From Mycobacterium sp. E183 (lineage in GTDB: Bacteria > Actinomycetota > Actinomycetes > Mycobacteriales > Mycobacteriaceae): 64,000 nucleotides of DNA. Below are positions 43,692-54,049 of the stretch, one piece after another. The translations under genes and the position numbers were made by a program. The DNA is taken from contig NZ_LZJN01000138.1 of NCBI RefSeq assembly GCF_001667735.1, positions 1 through 64,000 of the forward strand, given 5' to 3'. Positions within the stretch are counted from its first letter, which is position 1; each line of letters begins with the position of its first letter. Below the pieces are notes generated by a model. That model ran no database searches. It was not told the origin of the DNA and saw nothing but the letters and a program-made list of their open reading frames with translations.

Positions 43692-44899
43692 ACGACACGG
43701 TCAGCAAGCCGACCGGCGGGCGGGGGACAAGTCCCCAGCCCGCCGGTGCCGCGTTGTCGGCATTTAAACCCCTGTCGGTCGTGCTGGCCGGCGGGGGCAC
43801 CGCGGGCCACGTCGAGCCCGCGATGGCGGTGGCCGACGCGCTCAGCGCACTCGATCCGCAGGTGCGCATCACCGCGCTCGGCACCCACCGCGGGCTGGAG
43901 ACCAGGCTGGTGCCCCAGCGCGGCTACCACCTCGAGCTGATCACGCCGGTGCCGCTGCCACGCAAGCCCAGCGGCGACCTCGCGCGGCTGCCCCCGCGGG
44001 TGTGGCGCGCGGTCCGCGAGACCCGCGCGGTGCTCGACGCGGTGGACGCCGACGTCATCATCGGTTTCGGTGGGTACGTGGCGCTGCCGGCCTACCTCGC
44101 CGCCCGCGGGATTCCCCGCGGCCTCAGCCGTCGGCGACGCGTCCCGGTGCTGATCCACGAAGCGAACGCCAGCGCCGGCCTGGCCAACCGCGTCGGCGCC
44201 CGCGGCGCCGACCGGGTGCTGTCCGCGGTTCCCGACTGCGGTTTGCCGCGCGCCGAGGTGGTGGGGGTGCCGGTGCGGGCGGCCATCACGTCGCTGGACC
44301 GCGCGGCGCTGCGCGCCGAGGCGCGCAGGCATTTCGGCTTCGCCGAGGACGCGCGGGTGTTGCTGGTGTTCGGCGGTTCGCAGGGGGCCGTGTCGCTCAA
44401 CCGGGCCGTGTCCGGCGCCGCCGCCGACCTGGCGGCCGCGGGCGTGTCGGTGCTGCACGCGCACGGGCCGAAGAACACCCTCGACCTGCGGGAGAGCCAA
44501 CCGGGCGATCCGCCGTACGTCGCGGTGCCCTACCTCGACCGGATGGACCTGGCCTACGCCGCCGCCGACCTGGCGATCTGCCGGTCCGGCGCCATGACCG
44601 TCGCCGAGGTCTCGGCGGTCGGGCTGCCGGCCATCTACGTGCCCCTGCCGATCGGCAACGGCGAACAGCGGCTCAACGCGCTGCCGGTGGTCAACGGCGG
44701 GGGCGGCATGGTGGTCGCCGACGCCGCGCTGACGCCGGAACTGGTGGCCCGCGAGGTGTCCGCCCTGCTCAACGACCCGCCCCGGTTGGCGGCTATGACG
44801 ACGGCCGCCGCGCGGGTCGGGCACCCCGACGCGGCGCGCCAGGTGGCGCAGGCGGCGCTGGACATCGCCAGGAAGGCAGCCGCGGGAGGGCGGCGGTGA
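43688..44899 (+). CDS. murG: UDP-GlcNAc:undecaprenyl-PP-MurNAc-pentapeptide GlcNAc transferase
   Basis: 403 aa GT-B enzyme that makes lipid II from lipid I on the inner face of the membrane. N-domain loop [15 protein letters not shown]-loop 2 [11 protein letters not shown]-domain [12 protein letters not shown] and the donor-site segment [22 protein letters not shown]. The N-terminal 25 residues form a low-complexity leader. GTG start coupled to ftsW and a 4-bp overlap with murC place it firmly in the operon. Confidence 0.95.
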   Translation: MNDTVSKPTGGRGTSPQPAGAALSAFKPLSVVLAGGGTAGHVEPAMAVADALSALDPQVRITALGTHRGLETRLVPQRGYHLELITPVPLPRKPSGDLARLPPRVWRAVRETRAVLDAVDADVIIGFGGYVALPAYLAARGIPRGLSRRRRVPVLIHEANASAGLANRVGARGADRVLSAVPDCGLPRAEVVGVPVRAAITSLDRAALRAEARRHFGFAEDARVLLVFGGSQGAVSLNRAVSGAAADLAAAGVSVLHAHGPKNTLDLRESQPGDPPYVAVPYLDRMDLAYAAADLAICRSGAMTVAEVSAVGLPAIYVPLPIGNGEQRLNALPVVNGGGGMVVADAALTPELVAREVSALLNDPPRLAAMTTAAARVGHPDAARQVAQAALDIARKAAAGGRR

Positions 44900-46356
44900 A
44901 CGCCGAACAGCTGCCGCCCGACCTGCAGCGGGTGCACATGGTGGGCATCGGCGGAGCCGGCATGTCGGGCATCGCCCGCATCCTGCTGGACCGCGGCGCG
45001 CTGGTCTCGGGGTCCGATGCCAAGGAGTCCCGCGGCGTGCACGCCCTGCGCGCCCGGGGCGCCTCGATCCGCATCGGCCATGACGCGTCGTCGCTCGACC
45101 TGCTGCCGGGCGGCCCGACGGCGGTCATCACCACCCACGCCGCCATTCCGAAGACCAACCCCGAGCTCGTCGAGGCCCGCCGGCGGGGCATTCCGATCAT
45201 CCTGCGCCCGGCGGTGCTGGCCAAGCTGATGGACGGGCGCACCACGCTGATGGTCACCGGCACGCACGGCAAGACGACGACGACGTCGATGTTGATCGTG
45301 GCGCTGCAGCACTGCGGGCGCGACCCGTCGTTCGCGGTCGGCGGTGAGATGGGGGAGGCCGGCACCAACGCGCATCACGGCAGCGGTGACTGCTTCGTGG
45401 CGGAGGCCGACGAGAGCGACGGCTCGCTGCTGGAATACACGCCGAACGTCGCCGTGGTCACCAACATCGAGACCGATCACCTGGATTTCTACGGCAGCGC
45501 CGACGCCTACGTCCGGGTGTTCGACGCCTTCGTGGAGCGGCTGGCCCCGGGTGGGGCGTTGGTTGTGTGCGTCGACGATCCGGGCGCGGCCGCGCTGGCG
45601 GACCGCACGGCCGAGCTGGGAATCCGGGTGCTGCGTTATGGATCCGACCCGGGCGTGGACCAGGCCGCCACCCTGCTGTCCTGGGAGCAGCAGGGCACCG
45701 AGGCGGTCGCCCACGTCCAGCTGGCGGGCGAACAGCATCCCCACGTGATGCGGCTGTCGGTGCCCGGTCGGCACATGGCGCTCAACGCGCTTGGCGCCCT
45801 GCTCGCCGCGCTCGAGATCGGCGCCCCGGCGGACGCGGTGCTGGACGGGCTGGCTGGTTTCGAGGGGGTCCGCCGGCGGTTCGAACTGGTCGGCAACTCC
45901 GGGTCGGTGCGCGTCTTCGACGACTACGCCCACCATCCCACCGAGATCAGCGCGACGCTGGCCGCCGTCCGCACGGTCCTCGAGCAGAGCTCCGGCGGCC
46001 GCAGCCTCGTGGTTTTTCAGCCTCACTTATATTCGCGCACAAAGGAATTCGCCGCGGAATTCGGTCGCGCGCTGGACGCCGCCGACGAGGTGTTCGTCCT
46101 CGACGTGTACGGCGCCCGCGAACAACCGCTGGCCGGGGTCAGCGGCGCCAGCGTCGCCGAGCACGTCAGCGTGCCCGTGCGCTACCTGCCGAACTTCTCC
46201 GCGGTCGCCGAGCAGGTGGCCGCGGCTGCCGGCCCGGGCGACGTCATCGTCACGATGGGCGCGGGCGACGTGACCCTGCTCGGGCCGGAGATCGTCACCG
46301 AGCTGCGGATCCGGGACAACCGCAGCGCGCCCGGCCGGCCGGGAGTGCCGCGATGA
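44896..46356 (+). CDS. murC: UDP-MurNAc:L-alanine ligase
   Basis: 486 aa. First amino-acid ligase of peptidoglycan synthesis. N-terminal [15 protein letters not shown] dinucleotide-like fold, P-loop [28 protein letters not shown] and the C-terminal [13 protein letters not shown] 44896 has GGGAGGG 6 nt upstream and overlaps the murG stop by 4 bp. In M. tuberculosis MurC is phosphorylated by PknA; this is not testable here. ATGA overlap with ftsQ. Confidence 0.95.
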   Translation: MNAEQLPPDLQRVHMVGIGGAGMSGIARILLDRGALVSGSDAKESRGVHALRARGASIRIGHDASSLDLLPGGPTAVITTHAAIPKTNPELVEARRRGIPIILRPAVLAKLMDGRTTLMVTGTHGKTTTTSMLIVALQHCGRDPSFAVGGEMGEAGTNAHHGSGDCFVAEADESDGSLLEYTPNVAVVTNIETDHLDFYGSADAYVRVFDAFVERLAPGGALVVCVDDPGAAALADRTAELGIRVLRYGSDPGVDQAATLLSWEQQGTEAVAHVQLAGEQHPHVMRLSVPGRHMALNALGALLAALEIGAPADAVLDGLAGFEGVRRRFELVGNSGSVRVFDDYAHHPTEISATLAAVRTVLEQSSGGRSLVVFQPHLYSRTKEFAAEFGRALDAADEVFVLDVYGAREQPLAGVSGASVAEHVSVPVRYLPNFSAVAEQVAAAAGPGDVIVTMGAGDVTLLGPEIVTELRIRDNRSAPGRPGVPR

Positions 46357-47294
46357 CCCAGCCGGACGACCCCGTGGGTGTCGCCGGCGAATCGGCCTCC
46401 GGTTCGGCGGACGGCGCGATCACCGAACCGATCTTCGCCGCGGGGCCCGACGTCGAGAAGCCCACGGAGGACGAGGAATTCGAGGGGCCGCGCCGACGGG
46501 CGCGCCGGGAAAGAGCCGAGCGCCGCGCGGCGCAGGCACGCGCCACCGCCATCGAAGAGGCCCGCCGGGAGGCCAAACGCCGGGCCACCGGCCGCGCGGC
46601 CGACGAGCCCAAACCCGTGGCCCGGGGTGTGGTCCGCGGCCTGAAGATGCTGTTGGTGACGGTGCTGCTGGTCGCCCTCGGGATCGGGCTCGCGCTGATC
46701 CTGTACTTCACCCCCGCGATGTCGGCCCGCAACATCGTCGTCGTCGGCACCGGGGTGGTGACCCGGGAAGAGGTGTTGGACGCCGCCCGGGTGCGGCCGG
46801 GCACGCCGCTGCTGCAGATCAACACCAACCAGGTCGCCGACCGGGTGGCCGCCATCCGGCGGGTGGCCAGCGCCCGGGTGCAGCGCCAGTACCCGTCGGC
46901 GCTGCGCATCACCATCGTCGAGCGAATCGCGGTGGCGGTGAAGGACTTTCCCGACGGCCCGCACCTGTTCGACCGCGACGGCGTCGACTTCGCGACCGGG
47001 CCGCCGCCGCCGGCGCTGCCGTACCTCGATGTCGCCAACCCGGGCCCCAACGACCCGGCGACCAAGGCCGCGCTGCAGGTGCTGACCGCGCTGCGACCCG
47101 AGGTCGCGGGCCAGGTGGGCCGGGTCGCAGCCCCCTCGGTCGCCTCGATCACGCTGACGCTGGGCGATGGCCGGGTCGTCATCTGGGGGACGACCGATCG
47201 CACCGACGAGAAGGCCGAGAAGCTGGCCGCGCTGCTGACCCAGCCCGGACGGACCTACGACGTGTCGAGCCCCGACCTGCCGACGGTGAAGTAG
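46353..47294 (+). CDS. ftsQ: Divisome bitopic protein FtsQ
   Basis: 313 aa. A charged cytosolic tail (1-90, many Arg/Glu/Ala), one membrane helix (about 98-120), then the POTRA domain starting [17 protein letters not shown] and the FtsQ beta domain with [23 protein letters not shown]. It recruits the FtsL/FtsB-type proteins and restrains the septal synthases. The ATG overlaps the murC stop. A 216-bp gap separates it from ftsZ, so ftsZ has promoters of its own. Confidence 0.95.
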   Translation: MTQPDDPVGVAGESASGSADGAITEPIFAAGPDVEKPTEDEEFEGPRRRARRERAERRAAQARATAIEEARREAKRRATGRAADEPKPVARGVVRGLKMLLVTVLLVALGIGLALILYFTPAMSARNIVVVGTGVVTREEVLDAARVRPGTPLLQINTNQVADRVAAIRRVASARVQRQYPSALRITIVERIAVAVKDFPDGPHLFDRDGVDFATGPPPPALPYLDVANPGPNDPATKAALQVLTALRPEVAGQVGRVAAPSVASITLTLGDGRVVIWGTTDRTDEKAEKLAALLTQPGRTYDVSSPDLPTVK

Positions 47295-47510
47295 CGACGC
47301 CGGTCAAGCGCGGCGTGTGACGGTCGTAACAGAAAAAATTTGCGAGCCGCGCGTCGGCGCGCCTGCGGGGTTAGGGCGCGCCATGCCCATACCGTTCTGG
47401 TTGCGCGGAACTACTTGACATAACTCTAACTCTATGGTTGAGGTTGAGGGTTTGCCAGAGGGACCGTGAGTGACCGGAGAAACCGAATCCCCACCAGGGA
47501 GGAAGACGAG
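47295..47510 (+). promoter_or_regulatory. ftsZ: ftsZ promoter region
   Basis: 216-bp gap. TTGACA at 47415-47420 is followed by an A/T-rich TAACTCTAACTCTATGGT and two GGTTGAGG-type direct repeats (about 47436-47450). A good -10 at 17-bp spacing is not evident; TATGGT at 47433-47438 is closest. Multiple ftsZ promoters are known in the equivalent M. tuberculosis interval. GGGAGG at 47498-47503 is the ribosome site. Confidence 0.55.
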
Positions 47511-48665
47511 ATGATGACCCCCCCGCATAACTACCTGGCCGTCATCAAGGTTGTGGGTATCGGTGGTGGCGGCGTCAACGCCGTCAACCGGATGATCGAA
47601 CAGGGCCTCAAGGGCGTGGAGTTCATCGCGATCAACACCGATGCGCAGGCGCTGTTGATGAGCGATGCCGACGTCAAGCTCGACGTCGGCCGCGACTCCA
47701 CCCGCGGGCTCGGCGCCGGGGCCGACCCGGAGGTCGGCCGCAAGGCCGCCGAGGACGCCAAGGACGAGATCGAGGAGCTGCTGCGTGGCGCGGACATGGT
47801 GTTCGTGACCGCCGGCGAGGGCGGCGGCACGGGCACCGGCGGCGCGCCCGTCGTCGCCAGCATCGCCCGCAAGCTGGGCGCGCTGACCGTCGGCGTGGTC
47901 ACCCGGCCGTTCTCCTTCGAGGGCAAGCGGCGCGGTTCGCAGGCCGAAGGCGGCATCAACACGCTGCGGGAAAGCTGCGACACCCTGATCGTCATCCCCA
48001 ACGACCGGTTGCTGCAGATGGGCGACGCCGCGGTGTCCCTGATGGACGCTTTCCGCAGCGCCGATGAGGTGCTCCTCAACGGCGTGCAGGGCATCACCGA
48101 CCTGATCACCACGCCGGGCCTGATCAACGTCGACTTCGCCGACGTCAAGGGCATCATGTCCGGCGCGGGGACCGCGCTGATGGGCATCGGCTCGGCCCGC
48201 GGCGAGGGCCGGTCGCTCAAGGCCGCCGAGATCGCGATCAATTCACCCCTGCTGGAGCAGTCCATGGAGGGCGCCCAGGGCGTGCTGATGTCGATCGCCG
48301 GCGGCAGCGACCTGGGCCTGTTCGAGATCAACGAGGCCGCCTCGCTGGTGCAGGACGCCGCCCACCAGGACGCCAACATCATCTTCGGGACCGTCATCGA
48401 CGACTCCCTCGGCGACGAGGTGCGCGTCACCGTCATCGCCGCGGGCTTCAGCGCGACCGGTCCCGGTCGCAGACCGGTCACCGGGGACAGCGCCGCCGAA
48501 AAAGGCGGCGCGCACCGCATCGAATCGGCGAAGGCCGGCAAGCTCACCTCGACACTGTTTGAACCCGTCGACGCGGTCAGCGTCCCGGTTCACACCAACG
48601 GCGCCACGCTGAATATCGGTGGCGACGACGACGACGTCGACGTGCCGCCGTTCATGCGCCGCTGA
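47511..48665 (+). CDS. ftsZ: Tubulin-like division GTPase FtsZ
   Basis: 384 aa. It polymerises with GTP into the Z-ring. Tubulin signature [11 protein letters not shown]-terminal [17 protein letters not shown]7 loop [12 protein letters not shown], a short linker and the C-terminal peptide [13 protein letters not shown] that binds SepF and FtsW. Two ATGs in tandem (47511, 47514); the second corresponds to the M. tuberculosis start [14 protein letters not shown] is 7 nt from the first. The linker after GPGR differs in length from the homologue I recall. Confidence 0.97.
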   Translation: MMTPPHNYLAVIKVVGIGGGGVNAVNRMIEQGLKGVEFIAINTDAQALLMSDADVKLDVGRDSTRGLGAGADPEVGRKAAEDAKDEIEELLRGADMVFVTAGEGGGTGTGGAPVVASIARKLGALTVGVVTRPFSFEGKRRGSQAEGGINTLRESCDTLIVIPNDRLLQMGDAAVSLMDAFRSADEVLLNGVQGITDLITTPGLINVDFADVKGIMSGAGTALMGIGSARGEGRSLKAAEIAINSPLLEQSMEGAQGVLMSIAGGSDLGLFEINEAASLVQDAAHQDANIIFGTVIDDSLGDEVRVTVIAAGFSATGPGRRPVTGDSAAEKGGAHRIESAKAGKLTSTLFEPVDAVSVPVHTNGATLNIGGDDDDVDVPPFMRR

Positions 48666-48766
48666 GGGTCTCGATCTGCTTGCCAGTGCGCGACAAACCG
48701 GCCACGAAAAGCACGGGCAGGATGGCGCTGCCCGCTGGCAGCCGGGGGGCTCCGGATACTGAAGAA

Positions 48767-49474
48767 GTGAGCGTGCGCATCCGGCGGGTGACCACCACCC
48801 GCGCCGGTGGTGTCTCGGGTCCACCGTTCGACACCTTCAACCTGGGCGACCACGTCGGCGACGATCCGGCGGCGGTGGCCGCCAACCGCAACCGGCTGGC
48901 CGCCGCCATCGGGCTCAAGCCCGAGCGCGTCGTGTGGATGGACCAGGTCCACGGTGACCGGGTGGAGGTGGTCGACCGGCCACGGGGCGGCGCGGTCGAG
49001 AACACCGACGCGCTGGTGACCGGCACCGCGCGGCTGGCTCTGGCGGTGGTGACGGCCGACTGCGTGCCGGTGTTGCTCGCCGACGCGCGCGCCGGAGTGG
49101 CCGCGGCCGTGCACGCAGGCCGCGTCGGCGCCCAGCGCGGGGTGGTGGCCCGCACCGTGGAGGCGATGGTCGAGCTGGGCGCGCGCCCCGAGGACATCTC
49201 GGCCCTGCTGGGCCCGGCGGTCAGCGGCCGCAACTACGAGGTGCCCGCGGCCATGGCCGACGAGGTGGAGGCCGCGCTGCCCGGCAGCCGCACCACCACC
49301 TCGGCGGGCACCCCCGGCCTCGATCTTCGGGCCGGAATCGCTTGCCAGTTAACGGATTTGGGTGTGAGGGCCATCGACATCGATCCGCGGTGCACGGTCG
49401 ACGACCCGACGTTGTTCAGCCACCGCCGGGACGCGCCCACCGGCCGGCTGGCCTCCCTGGTGTGGATGGAGTGA
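48767..49474 (+). CDS. pgeF: Multicopper-type polyphenol oxidase/purine nucleoside hydrolase family protein (YfiH/PgeF)
   Basis: 235 aa from GTG 48767, preceded 6 nt upstream by GATACT, a weak -10. Conserved MDQVHGDRV, VVTADCVPVLLAD, AVHAGRVGAQRGVV and LGPAVSGRNYEV give the Cys and two His of the YfiH zinc site. Family members edit peptidoglycan precursors (removing misincorporated Ser) or act on purine nucleosides; the dcw location favours the first. It is followed by the yggS-type gene. Confidence 0.85.
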   Translation: MSVRIRRVTTTRAGGVSGPPFDTFNLGDHVGDDPAAVAANRNRLAAAIGLKPERVVWMDQVHGDRVEVVDRPRGGAVENTDALVTGTARLALAVVTADCVPVLLADARAGVAAAVHAGRVGAQRGVVARTVEAMVELGARPEDISALLGPAVSGRNYEVPAAMADEVEAALPGSRTTTSAGTPGLDLRAGIACQLTDLGVRAIDIDPRCTVDDPTLFSHRRDAPTGRLASLVWME

Positions 49475-49479
49475 CCGCG

Positions 49480-50250
49480 ATGGCGGTGGACATGCCTGCG
49501 GGGGGTGACCGCGAAACGGAATTGACCCACGCATTAGCGGCGGTGCGCTCGCGCCTTGCGGCGGCCGCCGAAGCGGCGGGTCGCAATGTCGGTGAAATCG
49601 AACTGCTGCCGATTACCAAATTCTTCCCAGCAACCGATGTGGTGACTTTGTCGCGTTTGGGTTGCCGGGCCGTTGGCGAATCGCGGGATCAGGAAGCATC
49701 GGAAAAAGTGAGCGAAGTCACCAAACTCTTATCGCGGGTGGACGTCCCGGCCATGCGCTGGCACATGGTGGGCCACATCCAGCGGAACAAGGCCCGCTCG
49801 GTCGCCCGCTGGGCGCATACCGCTCACTCGGTGGACAGCTCGCAATTGGTCAGCGCCCTCGATCGGGGCGTCTCGGCCGCCCTGGCGGAGGGCCGCCGCG
49901 CCGATCCGATGCGGATCTACGTCCAGATCAGCCTTGACGGCGACGAGTCGCGGGGCGGCGTCGACATCTCGCTGCCGGGCGCGGTCGACCAGCTTTGCGC
50001 GCAGGCCGAGGAGTCAAAACACCTGGAACTGGCCGGGCTGATGGCCATCCCGCCGCTGGGCTCGGACCCTGACGCGGCCTTCGGGCGCCTGCGAACGGAG
50101 CATCTGCGCGTGCTGGAATCGCATCCCAACGCCGTCGGACTGTCCGCCGGCATGTCCGACGATTTCGAAATTGCCGTCAAACACGGTTCGACATGTGTGC
50201 GTGTCGGTACCGCGCTATTGGGCCCGCGGCCGCTACCGTCACCGTATTAA
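49480..50250 (+). CDS. PLP homeostasis protein (YggS/PROSC family)
   Basis: 256 aa. Alanine-racemase-type barrel binding pyridoxal phosphate through the Lys of [13 protein letters not shown]; phosphate-binding [27 protein letters not shown] at the end, preceded by [13 protein letters not shown]. It controls the free PLP pool and is not an active racemase. ATG 49480 was chosen; GTG 49471, which overlaps the upstream TGA, would add three residues. It is conserved between ftsZ and sepF in many Gram-positives. Confidence 0.9.
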   Translation: MAVDMPAGGDRETELTHALAAVRSRLAAAAEAAGRNVGEIELLPITKFFPATDVVTLSRLGCRAVGESRDQEASEKVSEVTKLLSRVDVPAMRWHMVGHIQRNKARSVARWAHTAHSVDSSQLVSALDRGVSAALAEGRRADPMRIYVQISLDGDESRGGVDISLPGAVDQLCAQAEESKHLELAGLMAIPPLGSDPDAAFGRLRTEHLRVLESHPNAVGLSAGMSDDFEIAVKHGSTCVRVGTALLGPRPLPSPY

Positions 50251-50312
50251 GTCACTGTAGTCACATCTTCATCACTGACACCAAGCATCAGGGGCTAGAA
50301 GGGGTCAACGCA

Positions 50313-50954
50313 ATGAGCACACTGCACAAAGTCAAGGCCTATTTCGGTATGGCCCCGATGGACGACTACGACGACGAGTATTACGACGACCACGCGCCCT
50401 CCCGCGGATTCCCGCGCCCCCGTTTCGACGACGGGTACGGCCGCTACGAGGGGCGCGACTACGACGACCCGCGCGAGCCCGCGGACTACCCGCCGCCTGG
50501 CGGCTACCGCGGCGGTTACGCGGAGGAGTCGCGGTACGGCGCCGTCCACCCCCGCGAGTTCGAGCGGCCCGAGATGGGCAGGCCGCGCTTCGGGTCCTGG
50601 CTGCGCAATTCGACCCGCGGCGCGCTGGCGATGGACCCGCGCCGGATGGCGATGATGTTCGAGGAGGGCCACCCGCTCTCCAAGATCACCACGCTGCGGC
50701 CCAAGGACTACAGCGAGGCCCGCACCATCGGCGAGCGGTTCCGCGACGGCACCCCCGTCATCATGGACCTGGTGTCGATGGACAACGCCGACGCGAAGCG
50801 GCTCGTCGACTTCGCGGCGGGCCTGGCCTTCGCGTTGCGCGGCTCCTTCGACAAGGTGGCCACCAAGGTGTTCCTGCTGTCGCCCGCCGACGTCGACGTG
50901 TCCCCGGAGGAGCGTCGCCGGATCGCCGAAACCGGCTTCTACGCTTACCAATAA
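50313..50954 (+). CDS. sepF: Division protein SepF
   Basis: 213 aa. An N-terminal amphipathic membrane-targeting helix ([13 protein letters not shown]) is followed by a long acidic/aromatic disordered linker ([10 protein letters not shown]) and the C-terminal SepF dimer domain (about 125-213), including [20 protein letters not shown] and [22 protein letters not shown]. It anchors FtsZ filaments to the membrane, important in mycobacteria, which lack FtsA. ATG 50313 with AGAAGGGG 8 nt upstream. Confidence 0.95.
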   Translation: MSTLHKVKAYFGMAPMDDYDDEYYDDHAPSRGFPRPRFDDGYGRYEGRDYDDPREPADYPPPGGYRGGYAEESRYGAVHPREFERPEMGRPRFGSWLRNSTRGALAMDPRRMAMMFEEGHPLSKITTLRPKDYSEARTIGERFRDGTPVIMDLVSMDNADAKRLVDFAAGLAFALRGSFDKVATKVFLLSPADVDVSPEERRRIAETGFYAYQ

Positions 50955-51099
50955 ACCCGGCTCGGCGGCGGCGGTCGGCCGCCACCTTCGCTGGCCGGGC
51001 GAGCTGAGATGTGGTCGAGGGCCCGGAGTCGGTACGCTGGCAGGCGCCGCGCATGCCTGCGGCGCATGACATCTCATCGGTAAGGTCGGGGCTCTTCAG

Positions 51100-51390
51100 T
51101 TGGTGCTGTTCTTTCAGATCCTTGGGTTTGCGCTGTTCATCTTCTGGCTGCTGCTCATCGCCCGGGTCGTCGTCGAGTTCATCCGATCGTTCAGCCGCGA
51201 CTGGCATCCCACCGGCATCACCGTGGTGATCCTCGAGATCATCATGTCGATCACCGATCCGCCGGTGAAGTTGCTGCGCCGGCTGATCCCTCAACTCACC
51301 ATCGGGGCGCTCCGTTTCGACCTGTCCATCATGGTGCTGCTGTTGGTCGCGTTCATCGGCATGCAGCTCGCCTTCGGCGCCGCGGCCTAA
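51100..51390 (+). CDS. YggT-family membrane protein (Rv2146c-like)
   Basis: 96 aa, TTG start (or GTG one codon later). Two membrane helices (about 3-24 and 72-93) flank the highly conserved loop SITDPPVKLLRRLIPQ. The protein is nearly identical to the M. tuberculosis form I remember. YggT proteins sit next to sepF and divIVA in many bacteria and are implicated in osmotic or envelope functions; the mechanism is unknown. Confidence 0.85.
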   Translation: MVLFFQILGFALFIFWLLLIARVVVEFIRSFSRDWHPTGITVVILEIIMSITDPPVKLLRRLIPQLTIGALRFDLSIMVLLLVAFIGMQLAFGAAA

Positions 51391-51447
51391 CCTTGTCTCC
51401 AGCGCCCTGTCTCCGGCGCCCTGTCTCCGGCGCCTTGTCTCCGGGCC
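51391..51447 (+). repeat. Four tandem 14-bp repeats after the yggT-type gene
   Basis: TGTCTCC recurs at 51394, 51408, 51422 and 51436 within units of the form CCTGTCTCCGGCGC, the first and last slightly degenerate. The array begins immediately after the stop codon and forms the start of the 316-bp gap before wag31. Confidence 0.85.
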
Positions 51448-51706
51448 GTTTCGGTCCCTGTCCGCGGGCCGGCTTCGGTGCCCGGAGACGGTTCGGCCAC
51501 GTTTTCGCCTCGGTTTGGTGGCTGCGATTTAAAAATTCTAAGGTTTCGGATTTTATTGCCCTGAGCGTTTGAAATTGGTTCTTATTTATTGGCCTAAACA
51601 GCAACGGTCGCGCCTGGTGTGACAGGATGGACGGCAGTTGCACGACGGCTACCACTGCGTTCTACACTTTCCAGAACGTTAGACAGGAACTTGAGGGGAC
51701 GAAACA
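51448..51706 (+). promoter_or_regulatory. wag31: wag31 promoter region with A/T-rich island
   Basis: An A/T-rich stretch (about 51528-51600) stands out in this GC-rich genome. Nearer the gene, TTGCAC (51638-51643) and TACACT (51663-51668) form a possible -35/-10 pair with 19-bp spacing. GAGGGGA (about 51692-51698) is the ribosome site for ATG 51707. The predicted leader is roughly 30 nt. Confidence 0.5.
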
Positions 51707-52513
51707 ATGCCGCTTACACCAGCCGACGTCCACAATGTGGCGTTCAGTAAGCCACCGATCGGCAAGCGGGGGTACAACGAAGACGAGGTCGACGCCTTCC
51801 TCGATCTGGTGGAAGCCGAGCTGACGCGGCTCATCGAAGAGAACAGCGATCTGCGTCAGCGGATCGAGGAGCTGGACCAGGAGCTGGCCTCCGGCGGCGG
51901 CGCGAGCGCCGCCCCAGCCGCCGCGGCCGCCCCCACTCAGGCGATTCCCGTCCCCGAGCCGGAGCCGGCCCCCAAGGCGGCGCCGGTGGCCGCGCCTGCC
52001 GCGTCCTCGTCGAGCAACGAGGAACAGGCCATGAAGGCGGCTCGGGTGCTCAGCCTGGCCCAGGACACCGCCGACCGGCTGACCAGCACGGCCAAGGCGG
52101 AGTCGGACAAGATGCTGGCCGATGCCCGCGCCAACGCCGACCAGATCCTCTCCGAGGCCCGCCAGACGGCCGAGACCACGGTCACCGAGGCCCGGCAGCG
52201 CGCCGACGCGATGCTCGCCGACGCCCAAACCCGTTCCGAGACCCAGCTGCGCCAGGCGCAGGAGAAGGCCGACGCCCTGCAGGCCGACGCCGAGCGCAAG
52301 CACTCCGAGATCATGGGAACGATCAACCAGCAGCGCACCGTCCTGGAAGGCCGGCTCGAGCAGCTGCGTACCTTCGAACGCGAATACCGGACCCGGCTCA
52401 AGACCTACCTGGAATCGCAGCTGGAGGAGCTCGGCCAGCGTGGATCGGCGGCGCCCGTCGACTCCAGTGCCGACGCCGGCGGGTTCGACCAATTCAATCG
52501 GGGTAACAACTAG
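51707..52513 (+). CDS. wag31: Polar growth scaffold DivIVA (Wag31)
   Basis: 268 aa. The N-terminal DivIVA domain (1-62) begins [37 protein letters not shown] sequence with membrane-binding loop. An Ala/Pro linker follows, then a long coiled coil (about 108-250) with Ala/Gln/Arg heptads. It assembles at the old pole and recruits the elongation machinery. T77 lies where the PknA/B phosphosite (T73 in M. tuberculosis) is expected (APTQAIP). It has its own promoter region and is highly expressed in relatives. Confidence 0.95.
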   Translation: MPLTPADVHNVAFSKPPIGKRGYNEDEVDAFLDLVEAELTRLIEENSDLRQRIEELDQELASGGGASAAPAAAAAPTQAIPVPEPEPAPKAAPVAAPAASSSSNEEQAMKAARVLSLAQDTADRLTSTAKAESDKMLADARANADQILSEARQTAETTVTEARQRADAMLADAQTRSETQLRQAQEKADALQADAERKHSEIMGTINQQRTVLEGRLEQLRTFEREYRTRLKTYLESQLEELGQRGSAAPVDSSADAGGFDQFNRGNN

Positions 52514-52609
52514 CCTCACAGGCGTGCCGGACACTCGCCCAGCTGCGCGGTCGGCACACTAGACCTGCACACGAACTGGCTCTCCCGCTCGCCGCTTGGA
52601 GGATGACCG

Positions 52610-52963
52610 ATGCTGATCATTGCGCTGGTGCTGGCCCTGGTCGGGCTCGTCGCGTTGGTGTTCGCCGTCGTCACGAGCAACGAGTTGGTGGCCTGGGTGT
52701 GCATCGGCGCCAGCGTGCTCGGCGTGGTCCTGTTGATCATCGACGCGTTGCAGGAGCGGCAGCGCCGCGACGCGGGCGCCACGGAGCAACACGAGGATGA
52801 GGCCGGCGAAGAGGCCGTCGACTACCCCGAGGAAGCAACCGAGGAAGCGCCCGACGAGGGCGCCCACGAAGCGCCGGCGGAAGCCGGCGCGCCGCCATCG
52901 GCGGAGGCGACCGAACAGTCGGCGGTGGCCGCGGAGGGCCGCGGCGACGAGGCCGCCAAGTAA
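52610..52963 (+). CDS. Small membrane protein with acidic tail (Rv2144c-like)
   Basis: 117 aa. Two adjacent membrane helices (about 2-23 and 27-46) are followed by a strongly acidic, Glu/Ala-rich cytosolic tail (55-117) that is probably disordered. The ATG at 52610 is preceded by GGAGGATG. No family name is known to me beyond its conserved place next to wag31. The stop lies 3 bp from the convergent phosphoribosyltransferase stop. Confidence 0.75.
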   Translation: MLIIALVLALVGLVALVFAVVTSNELVAWVCIGASVLGVVLLIIDALQERQRRDAGATEQHEDEAGEEAVDYPEEATEEAPDEGAHEAPAEAGAPPSAEATEQSAVAAEGRGDEAAK

Positions 52964-52966
52964 CAG

Positions 52967-53638
52967 TCAGCAGGTGGGCGTGGCGAGTGTCTCACGCACC
53001 TCGTCGTCGCTCACCTGATGGAAGTCGTCGTACACCTGGCCGACCGCTTCGAATCCGGGCGGCATCGTCACGCAGACCACCTCGTCCGCCTCGAGGGTGA
53101 GCTCACGGCAGGTCGACCGCGGTCCCACCGGCACCGCGACGACGATCGATCTCGGGCCCGCGGCTCGCACCGCCCGGACGGCGGCCAGCATGCTGGCCCC
53201 GGTCGCGATGCCGTCGTCGACCAGGATCACCACCTGGCCGCGGGGGTCGGACGGCGCGCGATCGCCCCGGTACGCGCGCTCACGGCGGGCGAGTTCGGTT
53301 GTCTCGCTTCGGATTACCTCACGGACCTGCTCGTCGCTGATCTGCAGGCTCGAAACCACGTCGTCGTTCATGACGACGCCGCCGCTGGCCAACGCGCCCA
53401 TCGCGAGCTCCGACCACCGCGGCACCCCGAGCTTGCGGACCAGGAACACATCCAGCGGGGCGTGCAGCGCGGCGGCGATCTCCCACGCCACCGGCACGCC
53501 GCCGCGGGCGAGCCCGAACACCAGCACGTCGTCCCTGTCGCGGTAGGACACCAGCTGCTCGGCCAGCGCGCGACCGGCCTCGCGGCGGTCGCGGAAGGTG
53601 CGCGTCGCAGAGTGCCGGAGAAATCCGTCGGGTGCCAT
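52967..53638 (-). CDS. Phosphoribosyltransferase-domain protein
   Basis: 223 aa type I PRTase fold. PRPP-binding loop [13 protein letters not shown] near residue 140, with an N-terminal [18 protein letters not shown] and [12 protein letters not shown] that match PRTase-like proteins of unknown substrate found next to stress genes and hydrolases. ATG 53638. It is the last of four minus-strand genes, 45 bp after the STAS gene, so it may belong to the same transcript. A link to the sensory module is inference from position. Rv2143 occupies this place in M. tuberculosis as I recall. Confidence 0.75.
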   Translation of the reverse strand: MAPDGFLRHSATRTFRDRREAGRALAEQLVSYRDRDDVLVFGLARGGVPVAWEIAAALHAPLDVFLVRKLGVPRWSELAMGALASGGVVMNDDVVSSLQISDEQVREVIRSETTELARRERAYRGDRAPSDPRGQVVILVDDGIATGASMLAAVRAVRAAGPRSIVVAVPVGPRSTCRELTLEADEVVCVTMPPGFEAVGQVYDDFHQVSDDEVRETLATPTC

Positions 53639-53683
53639 CGGTCGCGTTCCAGCCTACGGGCTCTCGCCCCGGCGGCCGAGGGG

Positions 53684-54049
53684 TCAGCGAACCCCGGTTT
53701 CTCCCGGGGCGTTCTGGCCGCCCGCATCCGAGACGGACGCGGTGACGAGGTGCTCGAACGTGCCGGTGACGTCCAGGATGCGGTCGAGGAATCGCGGTCG
53801 ATGGTCGAGGTGCAGGAGCACACCGGCCTGAGCGCTTCGGCGGTGGACCAGCAGCAGGCCGGACAGGCCTGCGGAATCGCAGAAGACGAGTTCGGCCAGG
53901 TCGAGATGCAGGTCAGCGAGGTTGGGCTGGCGGGTGAGGAGCTGGACGGCGGCCTCGACCATCGCGTCCACGGTCTCGTAGACCAGATCACCGGAGACCC
54001 GCACGCAGGCCGACCGCCCGGAGGTGGTGGTGTTCAGAGACAGGTTCAT
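53684..54049 (-). CDS. STAS-domain anti-sigma factor antagonist
   Basis: 121 aa, a single STAS domain: VRVSGDLVYETVDAMVEAA, LADLHLDLAELVFCDSAGLSGLL. S59 in FCDSAG is the serine that a partner-switching kinase would phosphorylate and a PP2C phosphatase release. A Gly-rich tail of about 15 residues follows. The ATG overlaps the stop of the cobalamin-binding gene by 4 bp. It presumably sequesters an anti-sigma factor when dephosphorylated; no kinase/anti-sigma gene is in this window, so the partner must be elsewhere. Confidence 0.85.
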   Translation of the reverse strand: MNLSLNTTTSGRSACVRVSGDLVYETVDAMVEAAVQLLTRQPNLADLHLDLAELVFCDSAGLSGLLLVHRRSAQAGVLLHLDHRPRFLDRILDVTGTFEHLVTASVSDAGGQNAPGETGVR

